This document shows, piece by piece, positions 1 through 5,419 of a stretch of DNA of 6,311 nucleotides. Below the pieces are notes generated by a model that did no database searches, was not told the origin of the DNA, and was given only the letters and a program-made list of their open reading frames with translations. Position 1 is the stretch's first letter. Every line of letters starts with the position of its first letter. Location: positions 1 to 6,311 of the forward strand of contig CALQKL020000133.1 in the NCBI GenBank assembly GCA_943331145.2, read 5' to 3'. Source of the DNA: Chitinophaga pinensis. GTDB taxonomy: Bacteria; Bacteroidota; Bacteroidia; Chitinophagales; Chitinophagaceae. Both the position numbers and the translations under genes were made by a program.

Positions 1-335
1 AGGAATTTTCTTAAAAATTAAAAATTGCATAGATAAAAATTCTATTGATTCGGATAAACTCAGTATACTATAATGTAATAATAATTTGTTTTATAAAGTT
101 CAGGGAATTCTTTAATAAAAATTTCACTTGTTCTAACAAACCTATCCATACAAATTTCTAAAAAAAATTTAATCAGCCACGCTAATCCAATACGAACACT
201 TATTTTTTTAAATTAAAAAACAATCTTCATAAATTTTAAAACGCCACACCTTGATGAATAGAAACAACAAAAATAGATGATTATTAAAATTTTAAGAATA
301 TGGAAACTATCAATCCTATACTCCCAAAAACAAAA
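1..335. other. AT-rich region without a recognisable gene
   Basis: This stretch lies beyond the terminator of the leftward tig gene and is very rich in A and T. I find no complete gene, RNA gene or clear promoter in it. The only coding-like signal is on the minus strand: one reading frame stays open from about 344 to 60, interrupted by a single TAA (complement of 213-215). Its lower half could encode a 29-residue peptide starting at the ATG complementary to 147-149 and ending at the TGA complementary to 60-62. I do not recognise the translation. It could be a decayed gene or a chance open frame in AT-rich DNA, so it is not called as a CDS. Confidence 0.5.
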
Positions 336-361
336 AAGAGCCCATTATAAAACGAGCTCTT
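336..361 (-). terminator. Rho-independent terminator of tig
   Basis: Read on the minus strand, an 8-bp stem AAGAGCTC/GGGCTCTT (one U-G wobble) closes a 10-nt AT-rich loop. It is followed directly by a T-rich run (TTTTGTTTTT, complement of 326-335). It begins 27 bp past the tig stop codon, in the right orientation to end that transcript. Confidence 0.8.
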
Positions 362-387
362 CATTGTAAAAATATTTTTAAAATCGA

Positions 388-1752
388 TTAATGCTGGTGA
401 TTATGTTGCATTGCATTTAATTCGTCAGGTGTAACTTTTTTAGATTTTGTTTTTACCTGACCTTCCATGAAGCTAAATAATCTTTCTGTGATTAATCTTC
501 TGTATGTAGCATCTATTTGCTTCTCATCCTTCATCATTCTGTCGATATAACTATCCAACCAACTCATGTCTTCGCCCATATTCATTTGTCCAAAATAACG
601 CATTACTTCTTCTTTCATGTGCGTTCTTAAATCTTCATCAGTTACATCAAGTTTGTTTTCTTGGATCAACTTATCGCTTATTAGTGTCCATTTCAATTGG
701 TTACTAAACGTTGGGTATTCCTTTTCAGCTTCTTCTGCAGTTTTAGGTTTTTCGCCTCCAGTTTGTAACCATCTTTTTAAAAATTCTTCTGGAAATTCCA
801 TTGAAGTTTTATCCAACAACAAATGATACAATTGATCGTGAAGTTGATTTTTTGATTGGCTTTCCCAATATTTTTCAATTTCACCTTTTAATGTATCGCG
901 CAATTCAGCTTCAGTTGTAATTCCTTTTCCTGGATAAACCTCATTGAAAAAATCTTCATTTAATTCGCGTTTTTCAACCAAGCCAATTTTTACAATATCC
1001 AATTTGAAATATTTAGACGCCGCTTCTTTATCGTTTTTATCTAAACCTAAATCATGAAGCATCATTTCAAGCTTATCTCCTTCAAACGTTTTACTCAATT
1101 GAAATACAACACAATCTGCCATTTTCTTACCCATCAATTCTTTTTGCATTTTTGGAGTAAAATATTTTAGCAAAACTGAATTTTCTTTGCTAATGCCGCC
1201 TTCAATTGTATTTCCTTTTGAATCGCATTCTGTAAACAATACATTCAACACATTTTCTTCATTGTCGATTGCTTCTGGCTCAGTCATGTTTCCGCCTTTA
1301 ATTTGCATGCGGTTTATTTCTTCCGAAACCATTTCATCATTAACTTCTACATTATGAATGGTTAATGATTCCTTAGAAAAATCTAATAATTCAAATGCTG
1401 GCTTCAATCCAATTTCAAATGAAAAATCATAATCTTGAGGATTGTTTACATCCATATTGTTGAATGCTTGAAGTGGCAATGGTTGACCAAAAATATCTGG
1501 TTTGACTTCATTTAAATAAGTATACAATTTTGATTCCACAGCTCTTAACACTTCTTCGTTAAAAACAGATGGACCATACATTTTTTTAATCATGCCAACA
1601 GGAACCATTCCTTTTCTAAATCCAGGAATATTGGCTGTTTTGCTATATTCTTTTAATTTCTTTTCGAAGTTTGGAAAATACTCTGCTTTAGATACATTTA
1701 CGGTTAGTTTGTCGGTTAACAACCCGATGTTTTCTCTTACAACTGTAGACAT
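388..1752 (-). CDS. tig: Trigger factor (ribosome-associated chaperone)
   Basis: Trigger factor docks on ribosomal protein uL23 at the polypeptide exit tunnel and shields emerging chains in the cytoplasm. The 454-residue product has the family's three-part layout. The N-terminal ribosome-binding domain (about 1-120) carries the signature GFRKGMVP at 44-51, preceded by IP. A middle domain (about 150-258) stands where the FKBP-type prolyl isomerase lies in E. coli; it keeps fragments such as IEGG at 183-186 but is diverged, so isomerase activity is doubtful. The helical C-terminal substrate-binding domain (about 262-435) contains PEEFLKRWL at 321-329. The tail ends in HNHQH, a small histidine-rich end. 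Length is slightly above the 432 residues of the E. coli protein. The ATG start gives the expected MSTVVRENIG N-terminus and has no Shine-Dalgarno sequence. A terminator follows the stop, and tRNA-Leu lies 110 bp upstream on the same strand, so some read-through from the tRNA transcript is possible. Confidence 0.93.
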   Translation of the reverse strand: MSTVVRENIGLLTDKLTVNVSKAEYFPNFEKKLKEYSKTANIPGFRKGMVPVGMIKKMYGPSVFNEEVLRAVESKLYTYLNEVKPDIFGQPLPLQAFNNMDVNNPQDYDFSFEIGLKPAFELLDFSKESLTIHNVEVNDEMVSEEINRMQIKGGNMTEPEAIDNEENVLNVLFTECDSKGNTIEGGISKENSVLLKYFTPKMQKELMGKKMADCVVFQLSKTFEGDKLEMMLHDLGLDKNDKEAASKYFKLDIVKIGLVEKRELNEDFFNEVYPGKGITTEAELRDTLKGEIEKYWESQSKNQLHDQLYHLLLDKTSMEFPEEFLKRWLQTGGEKPKTAEEAEKEYPTFSNQLKWTLISDKLIQENKLDVTDEDLRTHMKEEVMRYFGQMNMGEDMSWLDSYIDRMMKDEKQIDATYRRLITERLFSFMEGQVKTKSKKVTPDELNAMQHNHQH

Positions 1753-1790
1753 TGGTAATGGTTTTGTTTTTGCGCTTTAGATAAAAAATT

Positions 1791-1856
1791 AAAGTTGATA
1801 AGCGAACTGAGTTAATGAATTTGTTCGAAACAATAACACAATCAACTTATCAACTT
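1791..1856 (-). terminator. Long-looped inverted repeat between tRNA-Leu and tig, possible terminator
   Basis: A perfect 11-bp inverted repeat, AAGTTGATAAG (1792-1802) and CTTATCAACTT (1846-1856), encloses 43 nt. On the minus strand its 3' arm is followed by TTAATTTTTTAT, so it could act as a terminator for tRNA-Leu upstream of tig. Within the loop, TTGTT/AACAA (1821-1833) forms a small inner hairpin. The outer arm includes a tandem duplication of ATCAACTT (1841-1848 and 1849-1856), which allows a second, shorter pairing. The loop is long for a classical terminator, so its role is an inference. Confidence 0.45.
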
Positions 1857-1862
1857 CATGTG

Positions 1863-1944
1863 TGCGGATGATAGGGGTCGAACCTACATGCCTCGCGGCG
1901 CCAGATCCTAAGTCTGGTGCGTCTGCCAATTTCGCCACATCCGC
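1863..1944 (-). tRNA. tRNA-Leu (anticodon UAG)
   Basis: The 82-nt minus-strand sequence folds as a class II tRNA. The acceptor arms GCGGATG and CATCCGC pair perfectly, with discriminator A at 1863. The D arm contains AAATTGGCAGA between GCG and CGC. The anticodon stem CCAGA/TCTGG holds the loop CTTAGGA, which places the anticodon TAG at 1908-1910 on the complement. The extra arm GCC-GCGA-GGC is the long variable arm expected of leucine tRNA. The T arm GTAGG/CCTAT has one G-U pair and encloses TTCGACC. It reads CUA and, by wobble, other CUN codons. The 3' CCA is not encoded (CAC follows the discriminator), so CCA-adding enzyme must supply it. Confidence 0.97.
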
Positions 1945-1953
1945 GTTAGATTG

Positions 1954-1981
1954 CAAAATCAATATGTTATTATTAGTGCAA
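1954..1981 (-). promoter_or_regulatory. Candidate promoter of tRNA-Leu
   Basis: On the minus strand, TTG (1979-1981) is followed after 17 nt by TGATTTTG (1954-1961), one mismatch from the Bacteroidetes -7 element TAnnTTTG, at a usual spacing. It ends 9 nt before the first base of the mature tRNA, implying a very short 5' leader. An inverted repeat GATTGCA (1949-1955) / TGCAATC (1977-1983) flanks the same segment. The assignment rests on pattern match only. Confidence 0.45.
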
Positions 1982-2118
1982 TCGGGGGGCGAATTTAGGA
2001 CTTTTCTTTAAAAAACAGCATTAATTTTGAAAGTAATTTTAAATGTTGGTGTTTTTGGCTCAGGCAAAAGTTCAATGCCAATGCCATTCTTCTTCATTTG
2101 GTAAAAGACATTTGATAA

Positions 2119-2202
2119 AAGCAGGAAATCTTGATGTCACAAATTGTGACCTCAAGTCAACAATATGACGGCAGACACTATCTGCCATTTGCGTTTACTG
2201 AG
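2119..2202 (+). pseudogene. Fragment of an ORF6N-type DNA-binding domain
   Basis: The plus-strand frame from 2119 reads KQEILMSQIVTSS, then QQYDGRHYLPFAFTE, and ends in frame at a TAG (2215-2217) after the unrelated residues PFRG. In ORF6N domains (a KilA-N-like DNA-binding domain of phage and mobile-element proteins) a closely similar stretch, SQIVTSS...GGRRYLPYAFTEQGVAML, is typical; this comparison is from memory of the family. The expected QGVAML continuation is absent, replaced at the FTE point by a short repeat. Two stops (TGA TAA, 2113-2118) precede the fragment. It is therefore a remnant of about 28 codons, too short to work as the full domain. An ATG at 2134 could start a 27-residue peptide, but there is no sign that it is expressed. 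Confidence 0.6.
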
Positions 2203-2249
2203 CCTTTTCGAGGATAGATGCAGTTGTGGTGAGCCTATTGAACGAACTG
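2199..2249. repeat. Pair of short TGAGCCT-type repeats
   Basis: TGAGCCTTTTCGA (2199-2211) and TGAGCCTATTGAA (2230-2242) are imperfect direct copies, 10 of 13 matching, 31 bp apart. The second is enclosed by CAGTT (2221-2225) and AACTG (2245-2249), giving a weak palindrome. Both resemble the short dispersed sequences of type ACTGAGCTTGTCGAA / GGTGAGCTTGTCGAAC that occur in many bacterial genomes between genes; this resemblance is from memory. Only this local pair can be seen here. Confidence 0.45.
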
Positions 2250-2324
2250 GAAAAACTTAATTGTTTACCTTAAATTTTCCAACCTTTTCTTTTACACGAT
2301 TTTAAAGTAAATTCGTGCATCATC

Positions 2325-4565
2325 ATGCCAAATACAGAAAACATATCAACCTATCATCTTTCTGAAGAAGAAGAAAAAAAAGAAATTCTTAGAGAATATC
2401 GTGGTTTATTGAAGGTTTTAAAACAAAAAATGAAACCAGGAGATAAAGAGCTTGTGCGATCTGCATTTGAAATGGCGGTGAATGCCCATAAAACGATGCG
2501 TCGTAAAAGTGGCGAGCCTTATATTTTACATCCAATTGCTGTAGCTAAAATATGTGTTGAAGAAATTGGTTTAGGTGTTAGAAGTAGTATTTGTGCACTT
2601 TTACACGACACCGTTGAAGATACCGATATTACCCTAGATGATATAAAAAGAGAATTTGGTTTTGAAATAACAAAAATTGTTGATGGTCTTACAAAAATTG
2701 CTAACGTAATGGATGCCAATAGCAGTCAACAAGCCGAAAACTTTAAAAAGATACTTCTAACACTTACCGACGACCCGAGGGTGATTTTAATAAAGCTTGC
2801 AGATCGGCTTCACAATATGCGAACATTAGACAGTTTGAAGCAAGAGAAGCAGTTAAAAATTTCGTCAGAAACCATTTATGTTTACGCACCATTGGCACAC
2901 CGTATGGGGCTTTACAATATCAAAACAGAAATGGAAGATTTATCCATGAAGTACATGGAATCTGAAACATATCGGTTTATTGCCAAAAAACTTCAAGAAA
3001 CCAAAAGAGAACGAACGCGCTATATCAATGATTTCATTAAGCCATTAAAAGATAAATTACTTTCTACAGGTTTGGAATTTGAAATTTACGGTAGGCCCAA
3101 AAGCATACATTCCATTTGGACAAAAATCAAAAAGAAAGGTGTTTCATTTGAAGAGGTTTATGATTTATTTGCCATCCGCATCATTTTAAACGCAGCGCCA
3201 GAAAAGGAAAAAGAAGATTGCTGGAAAATTTACAGCATTATAACAGATGAATACAACCCTTCTCCTGAGCGACTCAGAGACTGGTTGAGCAACCCAAAAA
3301 GTAACGGTTATGAGGCTTTGCATACAACAGTAATGGGGCCAATGGGAAAATGGGTGGAAGTGCAAATCAGAACAAAGCGGATGAATGAAATTGCAGAGAA
3401 AGGATTGGCTGCACATTGGAAATACAAAGAAGAAAAAGACGATGAAAGTAATTTTGATAAATGGTTTAATCAAATTAGAGAAGCATTGGCTAATCAAGAC
3501 ACCAATTCGCTCGATTTTTTGCAAGATTTCAAAACCTCTTTTTTAGCAGAAGAGATTTATGTATATACACCTAAGGGCGATATTAAAATGCTTCCCGTTG
3601 GGGCTAGCTCATTAGACTTTGCATTTAGTGTACATACTGCAGTTGGGGAAAAATGTATTGGTGCAAAAGTAAACCACAAGTTGGTACCCATTAGCTACAA
3701 ATTGAGAAGTGGTGATCAAATAGAAATCATTACCAGTGCCAAGCAAAAACCCAATGCAGAATGGTTGAATTTTGTTGTGACTTCTAAAGCAAGGGCAAAG
3801 ATAAAAGACTCTCTAAAAGATGAACGCAGGCAAATTGCTGATTTGGGTAAAAGTATTTTGGAAAGAAAGTTCAAATCTTTGAGTGCGGCTTTCAATCAAA
3901 CAAATATTGAAGAGTTGGCGAACTTTTATAAGTACCCAAGCAGTTTGGATTTGTTATATGATATCGCCATCAAAAAAAACGAACTAAAAGAACTAAAAGA
4001 ATTTACCATTCATGGCGATAAATTAATTGCACCTAAACCCATAAAAATACCCGAGGAGAAATTTGATGAAAGTGAATTAAAACTATTGCCCAAAAAAGAT
4101 ACAGAGCTTATTATTTTTGGTGAGCGCAGTGATAAAATAATGTACACTTTGGCAAATTGTTGTAAACCAATTCCAGGTGATGATGTGTTTGGTTTTATTA
4201 CATCAGGTGAAGGGCTTAAAATACACAGAACGAGCTGCCCGAATGCTACTAGATTGCTGGCAAATTATGGACATCGTGTAGTAAAAACGAAATGGGCAAA
4301 AAACAAAGAAATTTCTTTCCTAACCGGATTGAAAATTTTGGGATTAGACGATGTTGGTGTAATTCATAAAATCACCAACCTACTTAGTGGAGAATTGAAA
4401 ATAAATATTTCGGCAATGACCATTGAAGCGCACGATGGCGTATTTGAAGGCAATGTAAAAGTTTATGTACAAGACAAAGAGCAACTGGATTTATTGGTGA
4501 AAAAACTACTTGCATTGCCTGGCATTGAAAAGGTAGATCGGTATGAAATGGAGGAGAAGAAGTAG
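2325..4565 (+). CDS. Bifunctional (p)ppGpp synthetase/hydrolase (RelA/SpoT homologue, RSH)
   Basis: This enzyme makes (p)ppGpp from ATP and GTP/GDP and also hydrolyses it, controlling the stringent response. The 746-residue product is full length with all long-RSH domains. The HD hydrolase domain (about 45-195) keeps H55, the HD pair H94-D95 with E98-D99, and D160 in KLADRLHNMRT, so hydrolysis is probably active. The synthetase domain (about 250-370) has GRPKS at 256-260, D280 in EEVYDLFAIR, Y329 in NGYEALHTTV and E345 in EVQIRT, matching the catalytic residues of known Rel enzymes. At 316-319 it has RLRD, a basic version of the RxKD motif of bifunctional Rel proteins rather than the ExDD of RelA. 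TGS (about 408-470), the conserved-cysteine region (C612-C613, H634, C638) and a C-terminal ACT/RRM domain (about 664-742) follow. The start gives the usual N-terminus ahead of EEEKKEILREYRGLL; no Shine-Dalgarno is visible. It appears monocistronic. The symbol is left blank because rel, relA and spoT are all used for such proteins. Confidence 0.95.
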   Translation: MPNTENISTYHLSEEEEKKEILREYRGLLKVLKQKMKPGDKELVRSAFEMAVNAHKTMRRKSGEPYILHPIAVAKICVEEIGLGVRSSICALLHDTVEDTDITLDDIKREFGFEITKIVDGLTKIANVMDANSSQQAENFKKILLTLTDDPRVILIKLADRLHNMRTLDSLKQEKQLKISSETIYVYAPLAHRMGLYNIKTEMEDLSMKYMESETYRFIAKKLQETKRERTRYINDFIKPLKDKLLSTGLEFEIYGRPKSIHSIWTKIKKKGVSFEEVYDLFAIRIILNAAPEKEKEDCWKIYSIITDEYNPSPERLRDWLSNPKSNGYEALHTTVMGPMGKWVEVQIRTKRMNEIAEKGLAAHWKYKEEKDDESNFDKWFNQIREALANQDTNSLDFLQDFKTSFLAEEIYVYTPKGDIKMLPVGASSLDFAFSVHTAVGEKCIGAKVNHKLVPISYKLRSGDQIEIITSAKQKPNAEWLNFVVTSKARAKIKDSLKDERRQIADLGKSILERKFKSLSAAFNQTNIEELANFYKYPSSLDLLYDIAIKKNELKELKEFTIHGDKLIAPKPIKIPEEKFDESELKLLPKKDTELIIFGERSDKIMYTLANCCKPIPGDDVFGFITSGEGLKIHRTSCPNATRLLANYGHRVVKTKWAKNKEISFLTGLKILGLDDVGVIHKITNLLSGELKINISAMTIEAHDGVFEGNVKVYVQDKEQLDLLVKKLLALPGIEKVDRYEMEEKK

Positions 4566-4586
4566 GAAGTGGAGGCTGGATGCGAG

Positions 4587-4650
4587 ATTTGAGTACGTTC
4601 CAATTTGAGATTACGGGAATAACAAATAAAGAATAAGAAATAAAAAATAA
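4587..4650. repeat. Low-complexity spacer with ATTTGAG and AATAA repeats
   Basis: Just past the RSH stop, ATTTGAG occurs twice (4587-4593 and 4603-4609), followed by a T-poor run of imperfect AATAA/AGAAT units (4618-4650). There is no hairpin with a T tail here, so no clear terminator for the RSH gene was found. Confidence 0.35.
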
Positions 4651-4704
4651 GGAAGTTGGCTTCATTCTACACTGTTCATTTTCAACCCTTACGTATTTTT
4701 TATA

Positions 4705-4726
4705 GCCCACGGTTTCAACCGTGGGT
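4705..4726. repeat. REP-like perfect hairpin
   Basis: CCCACGGTT (4706-4714) and AACCGTGGG (4717-4725) form a perfect 9-bp inverted repeat around TC, extended by a G-T pair (4705/4726). It is GC-rich within AT-rich spacer DNA. A T run lies before it (4695-4701) but none after it on either strand in the position a terminator needs, so it looks more like a REP element. GCCCACGG...CCGTGGGC hairpins of this kind are dispersed between genes in many bacteria and are linked to REP-associated tyrosine transposases; that link is family knowledge, not seen here. Confidence 0.6.
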
Positions 4727-4771
4727 GGAAGAGAAATAAACAATTTTAATTTTTGACTTTTAATTTAACAA

Positions 4772-5272
4772 ATGACATACAAAGCATCATATGATAATTT
4801 AACCAAGATCATAACCATAGGCGTAACCATTTTATTTGCCTTCATTTGCTTTGCTCCAATCATCATTATTAAAAACGGTTCAGAAGACCGAAGTCCAATC
4901 TTCACCGTTGTGGCATTAATTTCTGTTTATTTTATTTCTTACGGTTTTAGCACAAAAGCGTATCAACTTAAACAAGATGAAGTAATCATTCAACGTCTTT
5001 TGGGGAATGTAAAAATTAAAAGAAGCGAAATATTATCTATAGAAATTATTGAAAAAGAGCAAATGGGTTGGTTAATCCGAACATTTGGTGTAGGTGGTTT
5101 ATTTGGTTATTGGGGAAGATTTTCTAGTTCAAAACTAGGCAGTATGACATGGTATGCCACAAGAAAAAACAAAATTGTTTTGATTACCAAAATCAACAAC
5201 AAAAAGATTGTAATTACTCCAGATGAAATGGAACAGTTTGTTGCAGATTTCAATTCATCTACAATTTATTAA
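4772..5272 (+). CDS. Membrane-anchored bacterial PH-domain protein
   Basis: The 166-residue product has two hydrophobic helices near the N-terminus (about 11-33 and 41-58), separated by a short polar stretch (KNGSEDRS), and a soluble C-terminal part of about 105 residues. The latter looks like a bacterial Pleckstrin-homology fold of the bPH type: alternating beta-strand segments (YQLKQDEVIIQRLLG, VKIKRSEILSIEII), the glycine/aromatic motif GVGGLFGYWGRF at 106-117, Y128 before RKNKIVLIT, and the closing IVITPDEMEQFVADF at 146-160. Both termini of the helical hairpin probably lie in the cytoplasm, with the PH-like domain inside. The molecular role of these proteins is largely unknown and I assign none. 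It sits 206 bp after the RSH gene and 143 bp before serC, so it is probably transcribed alone. The ATG at 4772 is the first in the frame and lacks a Shine-Dalgarno sequence. Confidence 0.8.
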   Translation: MTYKASYDNLTKIITIGVTILFAFICFAPIIIIKNGSEDRSPIFTVVALISVYFISYGFSTKAYQLKQDEVIIQRLLGNVKIKRSEILSIEIIEKEQMGWLIRTFGVGGLFGYWGRFSSSKLGSMTWYATRKNKIVLITKINNKKIVITPDEMEQFVADFNSSTIY

Positions 5273-5332
5273 TGCTCCCACATTAATTTCTTGTTTAAAA
5301 AGAATTTCAATATCGATTTACTCGTTTTATCG

Positions 5333-5364
5333 TTGGACTAACTATTTTTAATTTATTACCTTTA
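5333..5364 (+). promoter_or_regulatory. Candidate serC promoter
   Basis: TTG (5333-5335) is followed after 21 nt by TACCTTTA (5357-5364), one mismatch from the Bacteroidetes -7 element TAnnTTTG, within the spacing of 17-23 nt described for that phylum. Transcription would start near 5369-5372, leaving a leader of about 45 nt that contains the 11-codon upstream ORF. Pattern match only. Confidence 0.45.
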
Positions 5365-5383
5365 CTTTTTATTTTTTAAACCA

Positions 5384-5419
5384 ATGTCTGTTAAACCCCA
5401 GGCGCAACATTTTCAATGA
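5384..5419 (+). CDS. Possible 11-residue upstream ORF before serC
   Basis: ATG at 5384 opens a frame for MSVKPQAQHFQ that ends at TGA 5417-5419, overlapping the serC start codon as ATGA. The arrangement would allow a terminating ribosome to restart on serC (translational coupling). The peptide has a single serine, so it is not an obvious amino-acid-sensing leader. It may be chance; it is listed because it is the first ATG after the candidate promoter and is placed precisely on the serC start. Confidence 0.3.
   Translation: MSVKPQAQHFQ

Larger units (their letters stand above)
1982..2324. other. Intergenic region with gene debris between tRNA-Leu and the RSH gene
   Basis: No intact gene is visible here. 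The stretch contains a 29-codon minus-strand open frame (2008-2097) that I cannot assign, a fragment matching an ORF6N domain on the plus strand (2119-2202), two TGAGCCT-type short repeats (2199-2249), and about 75 bp of AT-rich DNA directly before the RSH start. Possible RSH promoter elements are weak: TTG at 2238-2240 with TAATTGTT 17 nt later (two mismatches to TAnnTTTG), or TAAATTCG at 2308-2315 (one mismatch, but no TTG partner at proper spacing). Confidence 0.55.

Noticed and set aside
617..826. Plus-strand 69-codon open frame inside tig
   Set aside because: It lies antisense to a clearly conserved gene and its translation has no recognisable features.
1592..1780. Plus-strand 62-codon open frame over the tig start
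   Set aside because: It is antisense to the conserved ribosome-binding domain of trigger factor and is a by-product of that coding sequence.
2051..2076. Apparent Walker A motif (GVFGSGKS) on the plus strand
   Set aside because: It matches the pattern GxxxxGKS but stands in a short frame that ends at TAA 11 codons later, with no NTPase context.
1945..2324. Integration of a mobile element at the tRNA-Leu gene
   Set aside because: Integrases normally use the 3' end of a tRNA gene, which faces tig here; no integrase or repeated tRNA 3' end was found in the window.
3186..3524. Minus-strand 112-codon open frame inside the RSH gene
   Set aside because: It is antisense to the conserved synthetase domain and reads as a shadow of AT-rich codons (phenylalanine-rich, no domain).
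4705..4726. Hairpin after the RSH gene taken as its terminator
   Set aside because: No T run follows the stem on either strand; the T run on the plus strand lies before it.
4384..4743. Minus-strand 119-codon open frame across the RSH 3' end and the REP-like hairpin
   Set aside because: Half of it is antisense to the ACT domain and the rest runs through spacer repeats and the hairpin; no family is recognisable.
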